In this document: piece by piece, positions 24,121 to 34,640 of the stretch
Numbering within the stretch: the stretch's first letter is position 1
How the letters are laid out: every line of letters begins with the position of its first letter
Assembly (NCBI RefSeq): GCF_018390735.1
Contig: NZ_JAHBCL010000029.1
Span: forward strand, 1 to 57,865
Reading direction: 5' to 3'
Source of the DNA: Fusibacter paucivorans
GTDB taxonomy: Bacteria > Bacillota > Clostridia > Peptostreptococcales > Acidaminobacteraceae
DNA length: 57,865 bases
Notes under the pieces: generated by a model
What the model saw: only the letters and a program-made list of their open reading frames with translations
Told to the model about the DNA's origin: nothing
Databases searched by the model: none
Position numbers and translations under genes: made by a program

Positions 24121-26784
24121 TTACTCAGCGCTGTCGCTTTGAGCTTCGGCTGTCGCTGTGGGCTCTTCCATGGTTTCTGCATTGTATTCTGTACGAGTCA
24201 TGAGCACCTCTCTGGGCTTACTGCCGTTTGGCGGTCCTACAATACCGCGTTCTTCCATGGATTCAATCAATCGCGCAGCACGGTTATAACCAACTCTAAA
24301 TCGTCTCTGCATCATAGACGCCGATGCCTGCCCGGTATCAATGGCAAAGTTAATAGCATCTTCCAAATACTCATCAGCATCATCAGTGGGTACGGCTGTT
24401 GACGTTTTAATGTCATCGAGTATTGATTCGTTATAAGTCACTTCTTCAGTCTGTTGTTTAATAAATGTCACGACAGCTTCAACTTCCTCATCCGACATAA
24501 AGGCGCCCTGTGCTCGTTTTGGCTTTGGTGCGCCAACAGGATAATAGAGCATATCGCCTTTGCCAAGCAATTTCTCTGCGCCCCCCATATCAATAATGGT
24601 TCTCGAATCGACAGCCGAAGAAACTGAAAAGGCAATTCTCGACGGAATATTTGCCTTAATCAGACCTGTGATAACATCGACGGATGGACGCTGTGTTGCA
24701 ACAATAAGGTGGATACCTGCCGCACGCGCCATTTGCGCCAAGCGGCAAATGGCATCTTCCACTTGATTGGGCGCAACCATCATCAAGTCTGCTAACTCGT
24801 CAATGATAACGACAATTTGCGGCAAGTGCTCTTCTTCCGTCCCTTCAACTTTTTTATTGTAGCCCTTCATATCACGCACACTGGTCTCTGCAAAGAGCTT
24901 ATAGCGTCGCGTCATTTCATTGACCGCCCAACTCAAAGCAATTGACGCTTTTTTGGCATCGGTAACGACGGGCAAAATCAAATGTGGAATACCGTTATAG
25001 TTACTTAATTCGACCACCTTCGGATCGATCATTAAGAATTTAACTTCATCTGGTGTCGCATGAAATAAGATACTGGAGATAATCGTATTGACGCAAACCG
25101 ACTTACCCGAACCAGTTGCACCGGCAATCAATAGATGGGGCATACTTGCCAAATCGCCAATAATGGGATTGCCGCTGATATCCTTTCCGAGTCCAATGGT
25201 AAGTTTTGATTTTTGCTGACGAAAATCAGGGGAATTAAGGACTTCTTTAATGGTAACCATGGTCGTCGTCTTATTTGGAATTTCAATACCGATGGCAGCC
25301 TTCCCCTGAATTGGCGCAATTCTTACTTGACTTGTCGCTAAGTTTAAGGCGATGTCATCACTTAAACCGACAATTTTGCTGACTTTAACGCCCGGGCTTG
25401 GCTGAACTTCGAACATCGTAATCGACGGTCCCTTCTTGACTGAAATCACTTTCGCATCAACGTTGAAGTTATTCAGTGTTTCTTCCAAGAGCCGTGCTTT
25501 ATCTAAGTATTCCTGCTTATCGTCACTGCCTTTCGCATTGTTGACCTCTTTTAGTAAGGTCAATGGCGGCAGCTCATAATGTTGTATCTTCTTTTCCTGT
25601 GACTGTTTGATTTCGTCATTAACCGCCTGTCTCGTTTCAGGTGTAATATCTTTTTCCTTTATTTTTTCCCGTGTTTCTTCCTTGACGGCAACCGTTTCTT
25701 TCGTTGATTTTCGCTGGCCATCGTAAAAAGTAATATCATCTTTTGAACCTTCTGAAGCCGATGTTTCTGGATACGTCACTTCTGTACGAGAATGCGCATG
25801 AGTGAGAACAGTCTTATCGCTTGCGTCCTTCTGTTCAGGCAGTTCGTGCACAGCCTTATTTACGAGATCCATGACAGCAGCCTCTGTCGGCACTTCAGCA
25901 ACAACCGATTCGGCACTGGCTTTTTCCATTTTTTCATACGTATCGTAATCAAAGCTTTTAATGTGCTTTTTACGATTGACTTGCCGTCTCGCATCAAGCG
26001 TCGACAGAAAATGCGGTTCCAGCTCACGTGATTTATCAGCTTGCCGATTGTTTTTTAACCGCTTGCTCTGCGACGCGTCATCTTCCTGCGGCACATCCAG
26101 CGCAGCTTCAATTATCGCCTGCATCGCTCGTTTCTCCATCGTCTCTTTACGGCGGAGTTCCCATAAATCTTGAATTGAAATTTTCGTCCAGATCATGAAG
26201 GACGCAATACACATCACGAGAATAATGAGATAAACGCCGACGATGCCGATCAGTTTTAAGGCACCGATGGTTAACAAATTGCCAACGACTCCGCCGGTTT
26301 CATGCAACAAGCCGCCTGCAAAGAAAAGCTTTACAGCATCCCCCGTTAGCGGTGCCTCTATTGCGAGAAGTTGGTTCCGTGCCGTACTGCCATAAGCAAT
26401 AAGCGTCGAAATCAATGTTCCCGCCAAGAGCAGGAGTGTTACCGCAATATTTAGTCTTAATTTTGCCGGCTTTAAGTTGCGGTTGAGCCCTATGAAAACA
26501 TAGGCAAAGATAAAGAACGGCATAATATACCCTAAGTAGGAAAACATTCCCAAGTACACGGTTCGAAATGCGTCGCCGACAATGCCGACAACTTCTGTAT
26601 AGAGTCCAACCAGAGAAAGTAATGTAAAAAAGATGAGTCCCAGCATTTTCAGTTCATACTGAATTTTATAATTTCTGGCCAATTCCTGTGCATTCGGCTT
26701 TTTAGCGCCCGTTTTTCGAGCCGTTGTCGTCTTTGTCTTCGCAGGTTGTTTTTTCTTTTGCGTGTTTTTTTGTGATGACGCCAA
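24121..26784 (-). CDS. ftsK: DNA translocase FtsK/SpoIIIE
   Basis: An 887-residue DNA pump. A lysine-rich cytoplasmic N-terminus precedes four membrane spans (about residues 48-200). A low-complexity charged linker covers about 205-400. The motor follows: Walker A GATGSGKS at about residue 553, and Walker [14 protein letters not shown]-terminal winged-helix gamma domain ends the protein ([32 protein letters not shown]). The start is TTG 26784, seven bases after GAGGTG. Family members clear chromosome from the division septum; the SpoIIIE form pumps DNA into the forespore. Position after dapG matches spoIIIE in Bacillus. Confidence 0.93.
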   Translation of the reverse strand: MASSQKNTQKKKQPAKTKTTTARKTGAKKPNAQELARNYKIQYELKMLGLIFFTLLSLVGLYTEVVGIVGDAFRTVYLGMFSYLGYIMPFFIFAYVFIGLNRNLKPAKLRLNIAVTLLLLAGTLISTLIAYGSTARNQLLAIEAPLTGDAVKLFFAGGLLHETGGVVGNLLTIGALKLIGIVGVYLIILVMCIASFMIWTKISIQDLWELRRKETMEKRAMQAIIEAALDVPQEDDASQSKRLKNNRQADKSRELEPHFLSTLDARRQVNRKKHIKSFDYDTYEKMEKASAESVVAEVPTEAAVMDLVNKAVHELPEQKDASDKTVLTHAHSRTEVTYPETSASEGSKDDITFYDGQRKSTKETVAVKEETREKIKEKDITPETRQAVNDEIKQSQEKKIQHYELPPLTLLKEVNNAKGSDDKQEYLDKARLLEETLNNFNVDAKVISVKKGPSITMFEVQPSPGVKVSKIVGLSDDIALNLATSQVRIAPIQGKAAIGIEIPNKTTTMVTIKEVLNSPDFRQQKSKLTIGLGKDISGNPIIGDLASMPHLLIAGATGSGKSVCVNTIISSILFHATPDEVKFLMIDPKVVELSNYNGIPHLILPVVTDAKKASIALSWAVNEMTRRYKLFAETSVRDMKGYNKKVEGTEEEHLPQIVVIIDELADLMMVAPNQVEDAICRLAQMARAAGIHLIVATQRPSVDVITGLIKANIPSRIAFSVSSAVDSRTIIDMGGAEKLLGKGDMLYYPVGAPKPKRAQGAFMSDEEVEAVVTFIKQQTEEVTYNESILDDIKTSTAVPTDDADEYLEDAINFAIDTGQASASMMQRRFRVGYNRAARLIESMEERGIVGPPNGSKPREVLMTRTEYNAETMEEPTATAEAQSDSAE

Positions 26785-26818
26785 ACTATCACCTCACTTA
26801 TTATGACACCTTTTCGGT

Positions 26819-28015
26819 TTACAAACTTAAATCAAATGTCTCATGCAGGATCGGTAATGCATCCTGCAAGTATTTTTGCTCAATCAGGCATGCAATGGTC
26901 GTATAAGAATCCGATGTCTGAAGAATCTCGACACCAGCGCCGTGAAGGGCTTTGACGACACGTCGCATAACGCCCGGCACACCGTGAATGCCCGGCCCAA
27001 TAATGGTTATTTTAGAGCAGTTTTCAACAATATTACTCGACATTTTTTGCTCTGCTGCAATCGCGGCAATAATTTTCACTGACTGCATTGGTACGGTAAA
27101 AAATTTTTCGTTCGGTAAAAAGTTAATAAGATCAATTGAGATACCATAGTCAGCTAAACGATCCAAAAGCCTGTCAAAAGCAAATTCATCTCCTTCATGC
27201 GCAATGCGGCACTGCGCAATGCCGTTTAAGTGCGCGATTGCCGTCACCATAGACGGCTGCGACCGATCCGCATCAACAAAAATGCGCGTTCCCGGCGACT
27301 TTGAAAACGTATTCTTTACCCACAGCTCCATTTTAGCACGTTTTGCTACGGCAATTGCCTTCGAATCAATCACTCTGGCACCATCTAATGCCATTTGATA
27401 GACTTCCTCATAGCTAATTTGGTCAAGCACCTTGGCCCCGGCAACATAGCGCGGATCTGCTGTCATGACGCCGTCGACATCTGTATAAATTTCCACGCGT
27501 ACGGCTTTCAGCATCTCGCCGACAATAACGGCTGTAGCATCTGAACCGCCTCTTCCCAGCGTCGTGACGCTGCCGGTTTCGGTAACACCTTGAAAACCTG
27601 TTAGTACAAGGACATCGTAATCATTGACAACGCGCAGCAGTTTCGTCGCATCAGTTTGAATAACCGTGGCACTTCCGAATTGGTCATCCGTCGTAATACC
27701 GAGCTGTGCACCGCTCACGGCACGCGATGACATGCCCGCACCTCTTAGTGTATTGGCAATCAGCGCTGCCGAAATCACTTCGCCACAACTCATGAGAAGA
27801 TCAAGATCCGGCGATGCTTCCTCATCATAAATCGCCCGGTACATTTCAATAAGGGAATCCGTTGCATAAGGTGCCCCTTTTCGACCCATTGCCGATACGA
27901 CGACGACAGGCATCTCATCATGTTCCAAACAGTATTTAGCATTTTCAGCAATAACACGGCGTCCAGCATCCGTTGCAACAGAAGTACCGCCGTACTTTTG
28001 AATGACAATATCCAT
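26819..28015 (-). CDS. Aspartate kinase (DapG/LysC type)
   Basis: A 398-residue aspartokinase that phosphorylates aspartate at the head of lysine, diaminopimelate, threonine and methionine synthesis. KYGGTSVA opens the kinase domain; TTLGRGGSDATAV and TDVDGVMTADPR complete the active site. Two ACT domains (about 265-398) provide feedback control. In Bacillus the enzyme at this locus is DapG, flanked by spoVFA, spoVFB, asd and dapA. Here those genes are absent and dut lies directly upstream (8-base gap). Confidence 0.93.
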   Translation of the reverse strand: MDIVIQKYGGTSVATDAGRRVIAENAKYCLEHDEMPVVVVSAMGRKGAPYATDSLIEMYRAIYDEEASPDLDLLMSCGEVISAALIANTLRGAGMSSRAVSGAQLGITTDDQFGSATVIQTDATKLLRVVNDYDVLVLTGFQGVTETGSVTTLGRGGSDATAVIVGEMLKAVRVEIYTDVDGVMTADPRYVAGAKVLDQISYEEVYQMALDGARVIDSKAIAVAKRAKMELWVKNTFSKSPGTRIFVDADRSQPSMVTAIAHLNGIAQCRIAHEGDEFAFDRLLDRLADYGISIDLINFLPNEKFFTVPMQSVKIIAAIAAEQKMSSNIVENCSKITIIGPGIHGVPGVMRRVVKALHGAGVEILQTSDSYTTIACLIEQKYLQDALPILHETFDLSL

Positions 28016-28023
28016 GCGCGCCT

Positions 28024-28455
28024 CTATACGCCTGTTGAACCAAAGCCACCAATGCCCCTTTCGGTATCATCAATGGAATCAGCTTCTTCCCAAGCGATAG
28101 TTTCATATTTCGTAATAATCAGTTGGGCAATGCGATCGCCTCTCTCAATCACAAAAGGGGCATCCCCTAAATTAATCACAGGAATTTTTAATTCTCCGCG
28201 ATAGTCACTGTCAATGGTTCCCACACAATTTACCAGCGTTATGCCGTTTTTTATAGATAGGCCACTACGTGCGCGCACTTGGCCTTCATAGCCACTTGGA
28301 ATAGCAACAAACAAGCCTGTTGGCACAAGGGTTCGCTGCATTGGCAATAGCGTTATTGCCGTTTCATTATCGGCAAGTAAATCCATCCCCGATGCACCCT
28401 CTGTCTTGTACTCAGGCAGCGGATTGCTGGATTGATTGACAATTTTAACGTTCAT
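28024..28455 (-). CDS. dut: Deoxyuridine 5'-triphosphate nucleotidohydrolase
   Basis: A 143-residue trimeric dUTPase that turns dUTP into dUMP, preventing uracil incorporation and feeding dTMP synthesis. The five motifs are present: ASGMDLLA, VRARSGLSIKNG, NCVGTIDSDYRGEL, RGDRIAQLII, and the glycine-rich C-terminal RGIGGFGSTG, complete through motif V. It sits between the M16 peptidase and aspartate kinase with short gaps, in one operon. Confidence 0.96.
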   Translation of the reverse strand: MNVKIVNQSSNPLPEYKTEGASGMDLLADNETAITLLPMQRTLVPTGLFVAIPSGYEGQVRARSGLSIKNGITLVNCVGTIDSDYRGELKIPVINLGDAPFVIERGDRIAQLIITKYETIAWEEADSIDDTERGIGGFGSTGV

Positions 28456-28473
28456 GAATACCTCCTAAAGCAT

Positions 28474-29757
28474 TTATCGTCTTGTCAGTTGTCTGACAAA
28501 TTCATCATAATAGTCTTTTGCTTCACTTTCTTTAAGATCGCCAACAATGGCCATGGCGCATTGCCCCGTTCCAAAGCAGAGCTCGATGAGTTCGTTCAAT
28601 GTACCGCCCGTTATGGATTCAATTTTTTCAATCATGGTTGGCACATCCTTCTCTAAATGATTAAAGAGTTCAATACGCCCGATGAGATCCATATAATGGT
28701 CTGTACCCTCTAAACCCAATAGAAAGCTACCTTTCAAATGTGCTTTACCGGCTTCGATTTGATGCTTTGTGATGCCGTTCTCTCTGAGCTTCCAGATTTC
28801 TGCTGCGATACAGGCTAGTGTTTGTGAAAGATTTTCTTTGGATGCGCCAAAAGTGACATTCAATGTCCCCACGTGGTCGTAAAATGAAGGCTGTGCATAG
28901 ATTCCATAGGAAAGACCATTCTGTTCCCTGACGGATTGAAACAGCATGGAACTGTTAGTCCCGCCAAAGATATTGCTCAGCAGCATCATCTCATAATTGC
29001 GGTCATCTTCATAAGAAATACCCGGAAAATCAATTGACACCTGAACCTGTTCGATATCCTTCTTTCGACAGATAAATCCCCAATGCATCGTCGGTACTTC
29101 AACATCCGGCACAATCATATCTCTGTCGTTTTCCAGACTGCCAAAGTAAGTTTCCATCAAATAGAGCATCTGCTTTTCATCAAAGGCACCCGTCACTGAA
29201 ATCACCATAGCACTTGGCTGATAAAAACGATGAAAATAATTTAATAAACGCCCACGCGTCAGCCCTTTTACCGATTCCTTATTCCCTAAAATAGGTAGCG
29301 CCAGCGCATGCGAACCAAAGACCAAAGCTGTCAGCAAATCATCGACGACATCCTCAGATGAATCCTCATACATATTGATTTCATCGATAATGACATTGCG
29401 TTCTGTCTCGATCGCCTCCGGATCAAAGACGGAGTGACCGAGCATGTCCGCCAGCAGTGCAATCCCCGTCTCTAGATCATCACTCAACAGTTTCGTGTAA
29501 AAGCAAGTGCAGTCCTTCGCTGTAAAGGCATTGATTTCGCCGCCGAGATCATCAATAATTTGTGAAATCTCATAGGTTGAGTGCGATGTTGTCCCCTTGA
29601 ACAGCATATGTTCAATAAAATGCGAAACGCCATTGTTCGCTTTCGTTTCATGTATGGAACCCGTCTTAATCCACGCGCCGACACTAACGGATTGGTAACC
29701 TTCCAGTGTCTGATAAACGACGGTTACGCCGTTATTAAGCTGTATTTTTGAATGCAA
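28474..29757 (-). CDS. M16 family zinc peptidase
   Basis: A 427-residue protease related to mitochondrial processing peptidase and Bacillus MlpA/YmxG. The inverted zinc motif HxxEH is in SHFIEHMLFKGT, and the third ligand Glu is in the ETERNVIIDEINMYEDS helix. The second, non-catalytic half follows from about residue 215. It lacks a signal peptide, so it is cytoplasmic. It follows pnp on the same strand, as in Bacillus. Its natural substrate is not known. Confidence 0.9.
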   Translation of the reverse strand: MHSKIQLNNGVTVVYQTLEGYQSVSVGAWIKTGSIHETKANNGVSHFIEHMLFKGTTSHSTYEISQIIDDLGGEINAFTAKDCTCFYTKLLSDDLETGIALLADMLGHSVFDPEAIETERNVIIDEINMYEDSSEDVVDDLLTALVFGSHALALPILGNKESVKGLTRGRLLNYFHRFYQPSAMVISVTGAFDEKQMLYLMETYFGSLENDRDMIVPDVEVPTMHWGFICRKKDIEQVQVSIDFPGISYEDDRNYEMMLLSNIFGGTNSSMLFQSVREQNGLSYGIYAQPSFYDHVGTLNVTFGASKENLSQTLACIAAEIWKLRENGITKHQIEAGKAHLKGSFLLGLEGTDHYMDLIGRIELFNHLEKDVPTMIEKIESITGGTLNELIELCFGTGQCAMAIVGDLKESEAKDYYDEFVRQLTRR

Positions 29758-29930
29758 TCTTTCACCTCAATTATGCGTTCTGTCATTTATGCTGAAAGCG
29801 ATCAAATCGCTCCCATAAAAGTATTATAACATAAGAAAGATAATAGCCGCAGGGATGCGAGTATTATCTTTACGAAATGCATGTCATAACTTCATTCATC
29901 GAATGGTTGCGTCTTTGACGCATCTGTTAT

Positions 29931-32027
29931 TTATGCGTCTTTATTATTTTCCAGTAATGCTTTTCGAGATAAGTTGATGCGGCCTTGATCGTCAATTTCA
30001 ATGATTTTAACCGTGACTTCATCACCAATGTTCAAGACATCTTCAACTTTCGCGATGCGTTTTGTATCAATTTGCGAAATGTGGACGAGTCCTTCTTTGC
30101 CGTGACCTAGGTCGACAAATGCACCGAATTTCATGAGACGCGATACTTTACCTGTGTAGACTTGACCGACTTTGGCATCTTGTGTAATAGCTTCGATTTC
30201 TTCGAGTGCCTTTTGACCGCCAATGCCGTCATTTGCGGTAATCAGTACCGTACCATCATCTTCAATATCAATTTTAACGTTGAATTCTGATGTGATTTTC
30301 GTAATAACTTTTCCGCCTGGTCCAATAACGTCTCTGATCTTATCAGGATTGATGCTGATCTTGAAGACACGCGGCGCATACTGAGAAAGATCCGGTTTTG
30401 GCGCGTCAATAACCTCAGCCATTTTGCCAAGGATAAACAGACGTCCAACTCTCGCTTGCTCAAGCGCTCTTTCTAAAAGTGCTTTATCAAGACCGTCAAC
30501 TTTAATGTCCATTTGAAGTGCTGTAATACCGTCTTTTGTACCAGCTACTTTAAAGTCCATATCGCCGAGCGCATCTTCCATGCCTTGGATATCACTTAAG
30601 ATCGCGATTTCATTATTTTCCTGAATAAGCCCCATTGCAATCCCTGCAACAGAATCTTTAATTGGTACACCGGCGTCAAGCAACGACAGCGTGCTGCCGC
30701 AAATACTAGCCTGTGAGCTAGAACCGTTACATGTAACGACTTCCGATACCAGTCGAATGGTATATGGGAAATCAGCTTCTGATGGGATCACCGGCAGAAG
30801 TGCACGTTCGCCAAGGGCACCATGGCCGATTGCGCGGCGGTTGGTTCTGTTGATACCGACTTCACCAACTGAAAACGGTGGGAAGTTGTAATGATGCATG
30901 TAGCGTTTTGTATCCTCAAGGCCTAAGCCGTCAATACGCTGTGATTCACCGAGCGCACCAAGTGTTGTAATGGTCAGCGCTTGTGTTAAACCGCGCGTAA
31001 AGAGTCCTGAACCGTGTGTTCTTGGCAGCAGACCGATTTCACAAGATACAGGACGAATGTCTTTAATGCCGCGGCCATCTGGTCTAACGCCTTCATTGAT
31101 AATCATTTTTCTGACAATATCTTTTTCAATTGCTTTAAATTGATCTTTCAGGAAATCGTCATCATCGGGATGTGTTTCACTAAAGTGTTCAATCAGTGCC
31201 GATTGCAGTTCATCCAGTGCGTCATTACGCTCATGTTTCCCTGGTATACGAACGACTTCATTCATTTTATCTGCGAGAAACGCTAAAATTTCCTGTTCAT
31301 AAGCATCATCTTTTTCCGGTAAAATGACGTCAAATTTCGCTTTGCCGACTTCCGCAATAATATCTTCGATAAATTGACAAATGCGTTGAATTTCAGCATG
31401 ACCAAACATAATCGCTTCCAGCATTACGCTTTCAGGGAGAATATTGGCACCCGCTTCTACCATGACAACGGCTTCCTTCGTTCCGGAAACGACGAGATGC
31501 AATGTCGATTTTTCAGCTTGTTCAACCGTTGGATTGATAACGAGTTCGCCATCGACATAACCTACGACAACGGCTGCTGCCGGTCCGTTAAATGGAATAT
31601 CGGAAATGCCGAGTGCAATGGATGCACCATTCATGGCAACGGTATCCGGTGTACAGTTTTGATCAACAGACATAACGGTTGCCGTTACTTGAACATCATT
31701 TTTCATACCACTTGGGAAAAGTGGACGAATTGGTCTATCGATCAATCGTGCCGTTAAGACAGCACGTTCAGAAGGACGGCCTTCACGTTTAATAAAACCG
31801 CCTGGTATCTTACCAACAGAATAGAGTTTCTCTTCAAACTCGACACTTAATGGAAAAAAGTCAACGCCTTTTCTCGGTTTTTTCGACGCAACAGCTGTAA
31901 TGAGCACCATGGTTTCACCATAGCTAATCAGAGCTGAGCCATTTGCCAAATTACCGATTTTACCGATTTCAACCTTAAAAGGTCTGCCGGCAATCTGCGT
32001 TTCAAAAGTTTTTACTTCGTTAATCAT
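29931..32027 (-). CDS. pnp: Polyribonucleotide nucleotidyltransferase (PNPase)
   Basis: A 698-residue phosphorolytic 3'-5' exoribonuclease. It contains two RNase PH domains (1-145 and about 310-545) with an all-alpha linker, then KH ([12 protein letters not shown]) and S1 ([33 protein letters not shown]) RNA-binding domains. Active-site features such as the [10 protein letters not shown] loop are present. It lies downstream of rpsO with a terminator and a structured leader between them, suggesting separate or autoregulated expression. CTAGGAGG precedes ATG 32027. Confidence 0.97.
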   Translation of the reverse strand: MINEVKTFETQIAGRPFKVEIGKIGNLANGSALISYGETMVLITAVASKKPRKGVDFFPLSVEFEEKLYSVGKIPGGFIKREGRPSERAVLTARLIDRPIRPLFPSGMKNDVQVTATVMSVDQNCTPDTVAMNGASIALGISDIPFNGPAAAVVVGYVDGELVINPTVEQAEKSTLHLVVSGTKEAVVMVEAGANILPESVMLEAIMFGHAEIQRICQFIEDIIAEVGKAKFDVILPEKDDAYEQEILAFLADKMNEVVRIPGKHERNDALDELQSALIEHFSETHPDDDDFLKDQFKAIEKDIVRKMIINEGVRPDGRGIKDIRPVSCEIGLLPRTHGSGLFTRGLTQALTITTLGALGESQRIDGLGLEDTKRYMHHYNFPPFSVGEVGINRTNRRAIGHGALGERALLPVIPSEADFPYTIRLVSEVVTCNGSSSQASICGSTLSLLDAGVPIKDSVAGIAMGLIQENNEIAILSDIQGMEDALGDMDFKVAGTKDGITALQMDIKVDGLDKALLERALEQARVGRLFILGKMAEVIDAPKPDLSQYAPRVFKISINPDKIRDVIGPGGKVITKITSEFNVKIDIEDDGTVLITANDGIGGQKALEEIEAITQDAKVGQVYTGKVSRLMKFGAFVDLGHGKEGLVHISQIDTKRIAKVEDVLNIGDEVTVKIIEIDDQGRINLSRKALLENNKDA

Positions 32028-32070
32028 AATGCCTCCTAGCTAAATTGTAATGACATTATCACACAGAATT

Positions 32071-32201
32071 TATCCTACTTATTTCAAATCAGCCATCATC
32101 AATGCCGTCATCTGCTGAAAGGACTGCACAAACATGAGGACTCACTTCAAATAAGTAGGATATCAAGATAAATTCTCGGATACTGTCCGGGGGTTACCCC
32201 C
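32071..32201 (-). promoter_or_regulatory. Structured leader between rpsO and pnp
   Basis: TATCCTACTTATTT (32071-32084) is perfectly complementary to 32149-32162, and AGAATTTATC flanks extend the match, giving a large stem across about 64 bases. Upstream in the transcript a compact GGGGGTAACCCCC hairpin (32201-32189) occurs. The whole spacer 32028-32347 has no gene. By analogy with the E. coli pnp leader stem cut by RNase III, it may mediate pnp autoregulation, but this is inference. Confidence 0.6.
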
Positions 32202-32303
32202 TATTGTTTATTATACTAAATTTACAACAAAATATAAAGCACGAATCTTATCCTATCCCATTTGCTGCCACAGGCCATTTCACATGACAGCAACTTTAGC
32301 GCT

Positions 32304-32334
32304 TTAAAAAAGACAGGCTTAAAAGCCTGTCTTT
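32304..32334 (-). terminator. Terminator after rpsO
   Basis: On the minus strand AAGACAGGCTT pairs with AAGCCTGTCTT around two T and is followed by TTTT. It is about 15 bases after the rpsO stop codon. Confidence 0.9.
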
Positions 32335-32347
32335 ACCATCGACAATA

Positions 32348-32611
32348 CTATTTTCTGAGGTTGAGTTCTGCAATAAGCGCTCTGTATTTCTCGAGGTTGT
32401 TGTCTTTCAGATAACCGAGAAGGTTTCTGCGTTTACCAACCATTTTGAGAAGACCTCTTCTTGAGTGATGATCTTTCTTATGAATAGATAAGTGACCGTT
32501 CAGCTCATTGATTCTGAATGTCAATATTGCGATTTGCACTTCCGGTGAACCCGTGTCCGTTGGATGTGTCTTAAACTTTTCGATAATTTCTTGCTTTTGA
32601 TCTTTAGTCAT
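32348..32611 (-). CDS. rpsO: Ribosomal protein S15
   Basis: An 87-residue small-subunit primary binding protein of 16S rRNA. The classic sequence is complete: [45 protein letters not shown], ending ELNLRK. AAGGAGA precedes ATG 32611. It has its own strong promoter and a short hairpin leader, and lies between ribF and pnp as in most bacteria. Confidence 0.97.
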   Translation of the reverse strand: MTKDQKQEIIEKFKTHPTDTGSPEVQIAILTFRINELNGHLSIHKKDHHSRRGLLKMVGKRRNLLGYLKDNNLEKYRALIAELNLRK

Positions 32612-32643
32612 TTTAATTCTCCTTTTTAATATTTAACCTAAAA

Positions 32644-32724
32644 CCGAGTGACCGTCGGAGTTTCGTATCACAAAGTCTTGGTCCAGAACATTTCGATTAT
32701 ACCATGCTCTAGTACTGTTGTAAA
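32644..32724 (-). promoter_or_regulatory. rpsO promoter and leader hairpin
   Basis: On the minus strand TTTACA (32724-32719) and TATAAT (32701-32696) are 17 bases apart; the -35 box lies at the very end of ribF. The leader of about 75 bases contains CCGA/TCGG (32658-32655 with 32647-32644) closing a CGGTCAC loop and flanked by A and T tracts. This may be the S15 autoregulatory element known in type, though not in sequence, from other bacteria. Confidence 0.7.
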
Positions 32725-32726
32725 GT

Positions 32727-33656
32727 TTATTCTGCATCAAAATAGGCCATCATGCTGCGGTAGTCATTTTGCATTGCTTCGACAAGTGCATCCACTGAGT
32801 TAAATTTCATTTCATCTCTTAACCGCTTAATAAAGTGCACTTCTATGACTTCATCGTATAAATCTCGATCAATCCCTACGATATGTGTTTCAAGGTGAAT
32901 GCCCTTTTGATTAAACGTGGGATTCGTGCCCACATTGGTAACACTGCGATACTTTTGACCGCGCAAGATGGTTTCAGTAATGTAGACGCCCGATTTTATG
33001 GTGCTGATGTTTTCCTTTATACGCAGATTGGCCGTCGCGAAATTAATGGTTCTGCCAAGTCCTTTGCTGCGGACGACCACGCCTTTTACAAAATGACGTC
33101 TACCAAGATAATAATTGGCCTCTTCAATTTTGCCTTCGATTAAAAGCTCGCGTATGAGCGTCGATGAAACGCGTATGTCGTTTTTCATAATCGGTTTGAC
33201 AATCTCATACGTATAGCCATATTGTTCAGAAAATGCTTTTAACATCTCGACGTCGCCGCGCCCTTTGAGACCAAAGTGAAAATCGTAGCCGACAGTCAAG
33301 TGCTTCATATTCAGCAGCTTTACCAAAATCGTTTCAATAAAAACTTCAGGTTCAATAGAAAGCTGAGCCATATCAAATTTAACCAGTGCAAGATAATCAA
33401 AGTCGAGTCGTGTAAAAATCTGTACTTTCTCCTCGACATCCATTATTTTGGGCGGTACATTGTCAGGCGACAACAATTCCCTCGGATGATTTGAAAATGT
33501 GTAGACAAAGGATTTAAGGTCTTTCTCCTCCGCAACGCGTTTCATACGATTCAGCACTTCAATATGACCGATGTGAAGGCCGTCAAACGATCCCAGTGCA
33601 ACAGATGTTCCCGCTTCAATCGGTTCAATTTCCTCTATATCAAAAAAAATTTTCAT
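32727..33656 (-). CDS. ribF: Bifunctional riboflavin kinase/FAD synthetase
   Basis: A 309-residue enzyme making FMN and then FAD. The N-terminal nucleotidyltransferase has ALGSFDGLHIGH and the later VSSTLIREL; the C-terminal kinase has FVKGVVVRSKGLGRTINFATANL and GVYITE. ATG 33656 (MKIFFDIEE) is chosen because the frame's upstream part has no family similarity, although the ribosome site is weak. It closes the rimP-infB-truB group; the rpsO promoter begins at its stop codon. Confidence 0.93.
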   Translation of the reverse strand: MKIFFDIEEIEPIEAGTSVALGSFDGLHIGHIEVLNRMKRVAEEKDLKSFVYTFSNHPRELLSPDNVPPKIMDVEEKVQIFTRLDFDYLALVKFDMAQLSIEPEVFIETILVKLLNMKHLTVGYDFHFGLKGRGDVEMLKAFSEQYGYTYEIVKPIMKNDIRVSSTLIRELLIEGKIEEANYYLGRRHFVKGVVVRSKGLGRTINFATANLRIKENISTIKSGVYITETILRGQKYRSVTNVGTNPTFNQKGIHLETHIVGIDRDLYDEVIEVHFIKRLRDEMKFNSVDALVEAMQNDYRSMMAYFDAE

Positions 33657-33722
33657 CGTCTTTCTACCATTGATCTTTCTGTCCCAACTATTTTTGCCCA
33701 TTGAAGTCATGCTAAGAGACCA

Positions 33723-34640
33723 TCAATCGTCAAATCGCTTTTTCAGTATTCGCTTCCCCGCGGAATCCATGCAGATGCCATAAAATGCCTGATTAACATA
33801 GAGTCGATACAAGGATTCAGAAACTGATGAAGGATTCATACCCATCTCAGCAACTGAAAAACAAGGATCTGCAAAGGCCTTTAAATCAAATTTAACACCA
33901 TTATCCAGCATTTTCCGATGCTGTTCATCCAGTTCAACTGCAAAGATCGGAAAATGCACCAATGCCGTTTCAATACTCACCAGATGCGCAGCCGCCCCTT
34001 CAGCCTCGAGCTGCTCCAGCGAAACTGCCATGTCCATGGTGAACGGTTCTGAGCTGGTTCGCGTCAGAGCTGTCATATGACCAAGCGTTCCCAGCGTCTT
34101 TGCAATATCTTCACAGAGCGTTCTGACATAAGTTCCCTTTGAGCACTTGACCGTAAAACCGATTTTGTCACGGTCAAATGTCAAATGATCCATGCTGTAA
34201 ATTGTTATTTTTCTTGGTTTACGTTCGACTTCAACCCCTTGGCGTGCCAAGTCGACAAGCTTCCTACCATTTATTTTAATAGCGCTGTACATTGGCGGAA
34301 TTTGCTCAATTTCACCGACAAACTGCGCAACAGCCAGCCGTACGATATCTAAGTCTAAAGTCGGTACCGATGCAGTATCGACAACAGTTCCCCACTGATC
34401 ACCTGTATCTGTCGCTTCGCCGAGCTTCATTTCACAGACATAAGTCTTTGTGCGATCCATCAAAAAATCCACGATTTTCGTCGCATCGCCAATACAGATG
34501 GGCAAAACACCTGTCGCCATTGGATCCAGCGTTCCCGTGTGTCCAATTTTTTTTTGATTTAAAATGCGCCGCATGCGTGATACGACATCGAATGACGTCA
34601 TATGCTGCGGTTTGTTAATGACGATCACACCATTGATCAT
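33723..34640 (-). CDS. truB: tRNA pseudouridine55 synthase
   Basis: A 305-residue enzyme that makes the T-loop pseudouridine in tRNA. KPQHMTSFDVV opens the protein; the catalytic Asp is in GHTGTLDPMATGVLPI; KGTYVRTLCEDI is the third motif. The C-terminal extension is a PUA-like region. Its start codon overlaps the stop of nrnA (ATGA type), so translation is coupled. Confidence 0.96.
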   Translation of the reverse strand: MINGVIVINKPQHMTSFDVVSRMRRILNQKKIGHTGTLDPMATGVLPICIGDATKIVDFLMDRTKTYVCEMKLGEATDTGDQWGTVVDTASVPTLDLDIVRLAVAQFVGEIEQIPPMYSAIKINGRKLVDLARQGVEVERKPRKITIYSMDHLTFDRDKIGFTVKCSKGTYVRTLCEDIAKTLGTLGHMTALTRTSSEPFTMDMAVSLEQLEAEGAAAHLVSIETALVHFPIFAVELDEQHRKMLDNGVKFDLKAFADPCFSVAEMGMNPSSVSESLYRLYVNQAFYGICMDSAGKRILKKRFDD

